A stretch of 64,000 nt of DNA, taken from positions 124,001 to 188,000 of the forward strand of contig CAWEHU010000006.1 of assembly GCA_963808965.1 (NCBI GenBank), given 5' to 3'. How positions within the stretch are numbered: the first letter of the stretch is position 1; each line of letters begins with the position of its first letter. The DNA is from CAWEHU01 sp963808965 (GTDB lineage Bacteria; Pseudomonadota; Alphaproteobacteria; Acetobacterales; Acetobacteraceae). A program made the translations under genes and the position numbers. The notes under the pieces were generated by a model. That model was given only the letters and a program-made list of their open reading frames with translations. It was not told the DNA's origin and searched no databases. Shown here in pieces: positions 63,485 to 64,000 of the stretch.

Positions 63485-64000
63485 GCACCACCGTCATCGA
63501 GGCCCGTGAGATCGAGGTCAGCTATCTCAAGGACGGCTTCAGCATCAAAAGCTGGCTGCTGAGCACCGATCATAAGCGGATCGCGATCCTCTATCTCGGC
63601 TCGATCACGTTCTTTTTCTTCATCGGCGGCTTCGCCGCAGCGTTGATTCGCTACAACCTGATCGTGCCGGAGGGCATGTTGCCTTCCGCCGAAACCTACA
63701 ACAGGGTCTTCACGCTGCATGGCGTGATCATGGTGTGGTTCTTTCTCGTGCCCGCGGTGCCGGTCACGCTTGGCAATTTCGTCACGCCGCTGATGCTCGG
63801 TGCACGCGACCTCGCCTTTCCGCGCCTCAACCTCGCTAGCTGGTATCTCTTCATGGCTGGCGGCATCATCGCCCTGTACCGCATTGTTCGTGGGCGGGGT
63901 GGACACCGGCTGGACCTTCTATACGCCGCTCTCGACCGTTTATGCCCGAGGGCACGTGGTCGCGGTGGTCGTCGGGATCTTCATCTCCGGTTTCGCCTCG
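63481..64000 (+). CDS. coxA: Cytochrome c oxidase subunit I, 5' part, one frameshift
   Basis: Catalytic subunit with hemes a and a3 and CuB. ATG 63481 overlaps the coxB stop. N-terminal SWLLSTDHKRIAILYLGSITFFFFIGG is typical of subunit I; the heme a ligand His80 is in FTLHGVIMVWFF, followed by VPVTLGNFVTPLMLGARD. The frame breaks at about 63873-63880 (one extra C); past it come ALFVGGVDTGWTFYTPLST and VVVGIFISGF. The gene continues past the window, so the K-channel and CuB ligands are not visible. Confidence 0.92.
   Translation, partial: MSTTVIEAREIEVSYLKDGFSIKSWLLSTDHKRIAILYLGSITFFFFIGGFAAALIRYNLIVPEGMLPSAETYNRVFTLHGVIMVWFFLVPAVPVTLGNFVTPLMLGARDLAFPRLNLASWYLFMAGGIIALYRIVRGRGGHRLDLLYAALDRLCPRARGRGGRRDLHLRFRL

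Noticed and set aside
62554..64000. A single open frame fusing coxB to coxA
   Set aside because: The fusion exists only because one extra G at 63341-63343 puts coxB into the coxA frame. With it removed, coxB ends normally and its C-terminal cytochrome c domain is complete.
1..64000. CRISPR arrays, tRNA or rRNA genes, insertion sequences
   Set aside because: No regularly spaced repeats, no cloverleaf-like sequences and no transposase motifs were noticed; a tRNA scan was not possible here.

Overview
The window is high-GC DNA from an alphaproteobacterium, most likely Rhodospirillales/Acetobacteraceae. The basis is gene order and family content: ddl-ftsQ-ftsA-ftsZ-lpxC-bamD-recN-ligA, the alphaproteobacterial flagellar regulators FlaF, FlbT and FlbD, DUF1217 and DUF2842 proteins, and a NepR-like anti-sigma factor. 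The assignment is inferred from families, not from a database match.

Layout. 1-10513 (+): cell division, envelope and DNA repair (ddl C-terminus, ftsQ, ftsA, ftsZ, lpxC, bamD, recN, ligA). 10599-10841: an orphan ParD-like antitoxin. 10994-16918 (-): a glycerol-3-phosphate-type ABC importer (ugpB, A, E, C) that runs into a small AtzG-like protein and an amidase. 17026-17777: a DUF2842 protein and apt. 17794-23706 (-): a tightly coupled glycosylation operon (TPR-methyltransferase, TPR-GT41 glycosyltransferase, an unrecognised possible glycosyltransferase, UDP-galactopyranose mutase). 23773-41962: a flagellar island with DUF1217, flaF, flbT, flagellin, flgL, flgK and flgE on the minus strand, and fliK, flgD, fliF, fliG, fliH, fliN, flbD, flhA, flhF and flhG on the plus strand. 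Divergent sigma-54 promoters sit between flgE and fliK. 42113-50947: mixed housekeeping genes (nepR-like, ydcF-like, a methyltransferase, a SpoU methyltransferase, an IalB-like protein, rlmN, an MFS transporter, a secreted hydrolase, argG, a PEP-CTERM protein). 50965-53534 (-): a cyanide-insensitive type cytochrome bd oxidase with a 39-aa DUF2474 subunit. 54402-64000 (+): alternative complex III (actABCDEF), a small membrane protein, a SCO copper chaperone, and coxB/coxA of a caa3-type oxidase, cut by the window end.

How the genes work together. The flagellar genes make a FlbD/sigma-54 controlled hook-filament system, and the adjacent GT41/Glf operon probably glycosylates the flagellin. The two respiratory clusters form alternative quinol branches: cytochrome bd oxidises quinol directly, while ACIII passes electrons to cytochrome c and the caa3 oxidase.

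Data quality. About sixteen otherwise well-conserved genes carry reading-frame breaks (about 22 breaks; six in recN). Nearly all need removal of one base, usually from a short homopolymer. I read these as sequencing/assembly insertions rather than gene decay, and give such genes as full-length features with the break position. No tRNA, rRNA, CRISPR array or insertion sequence was recognised.
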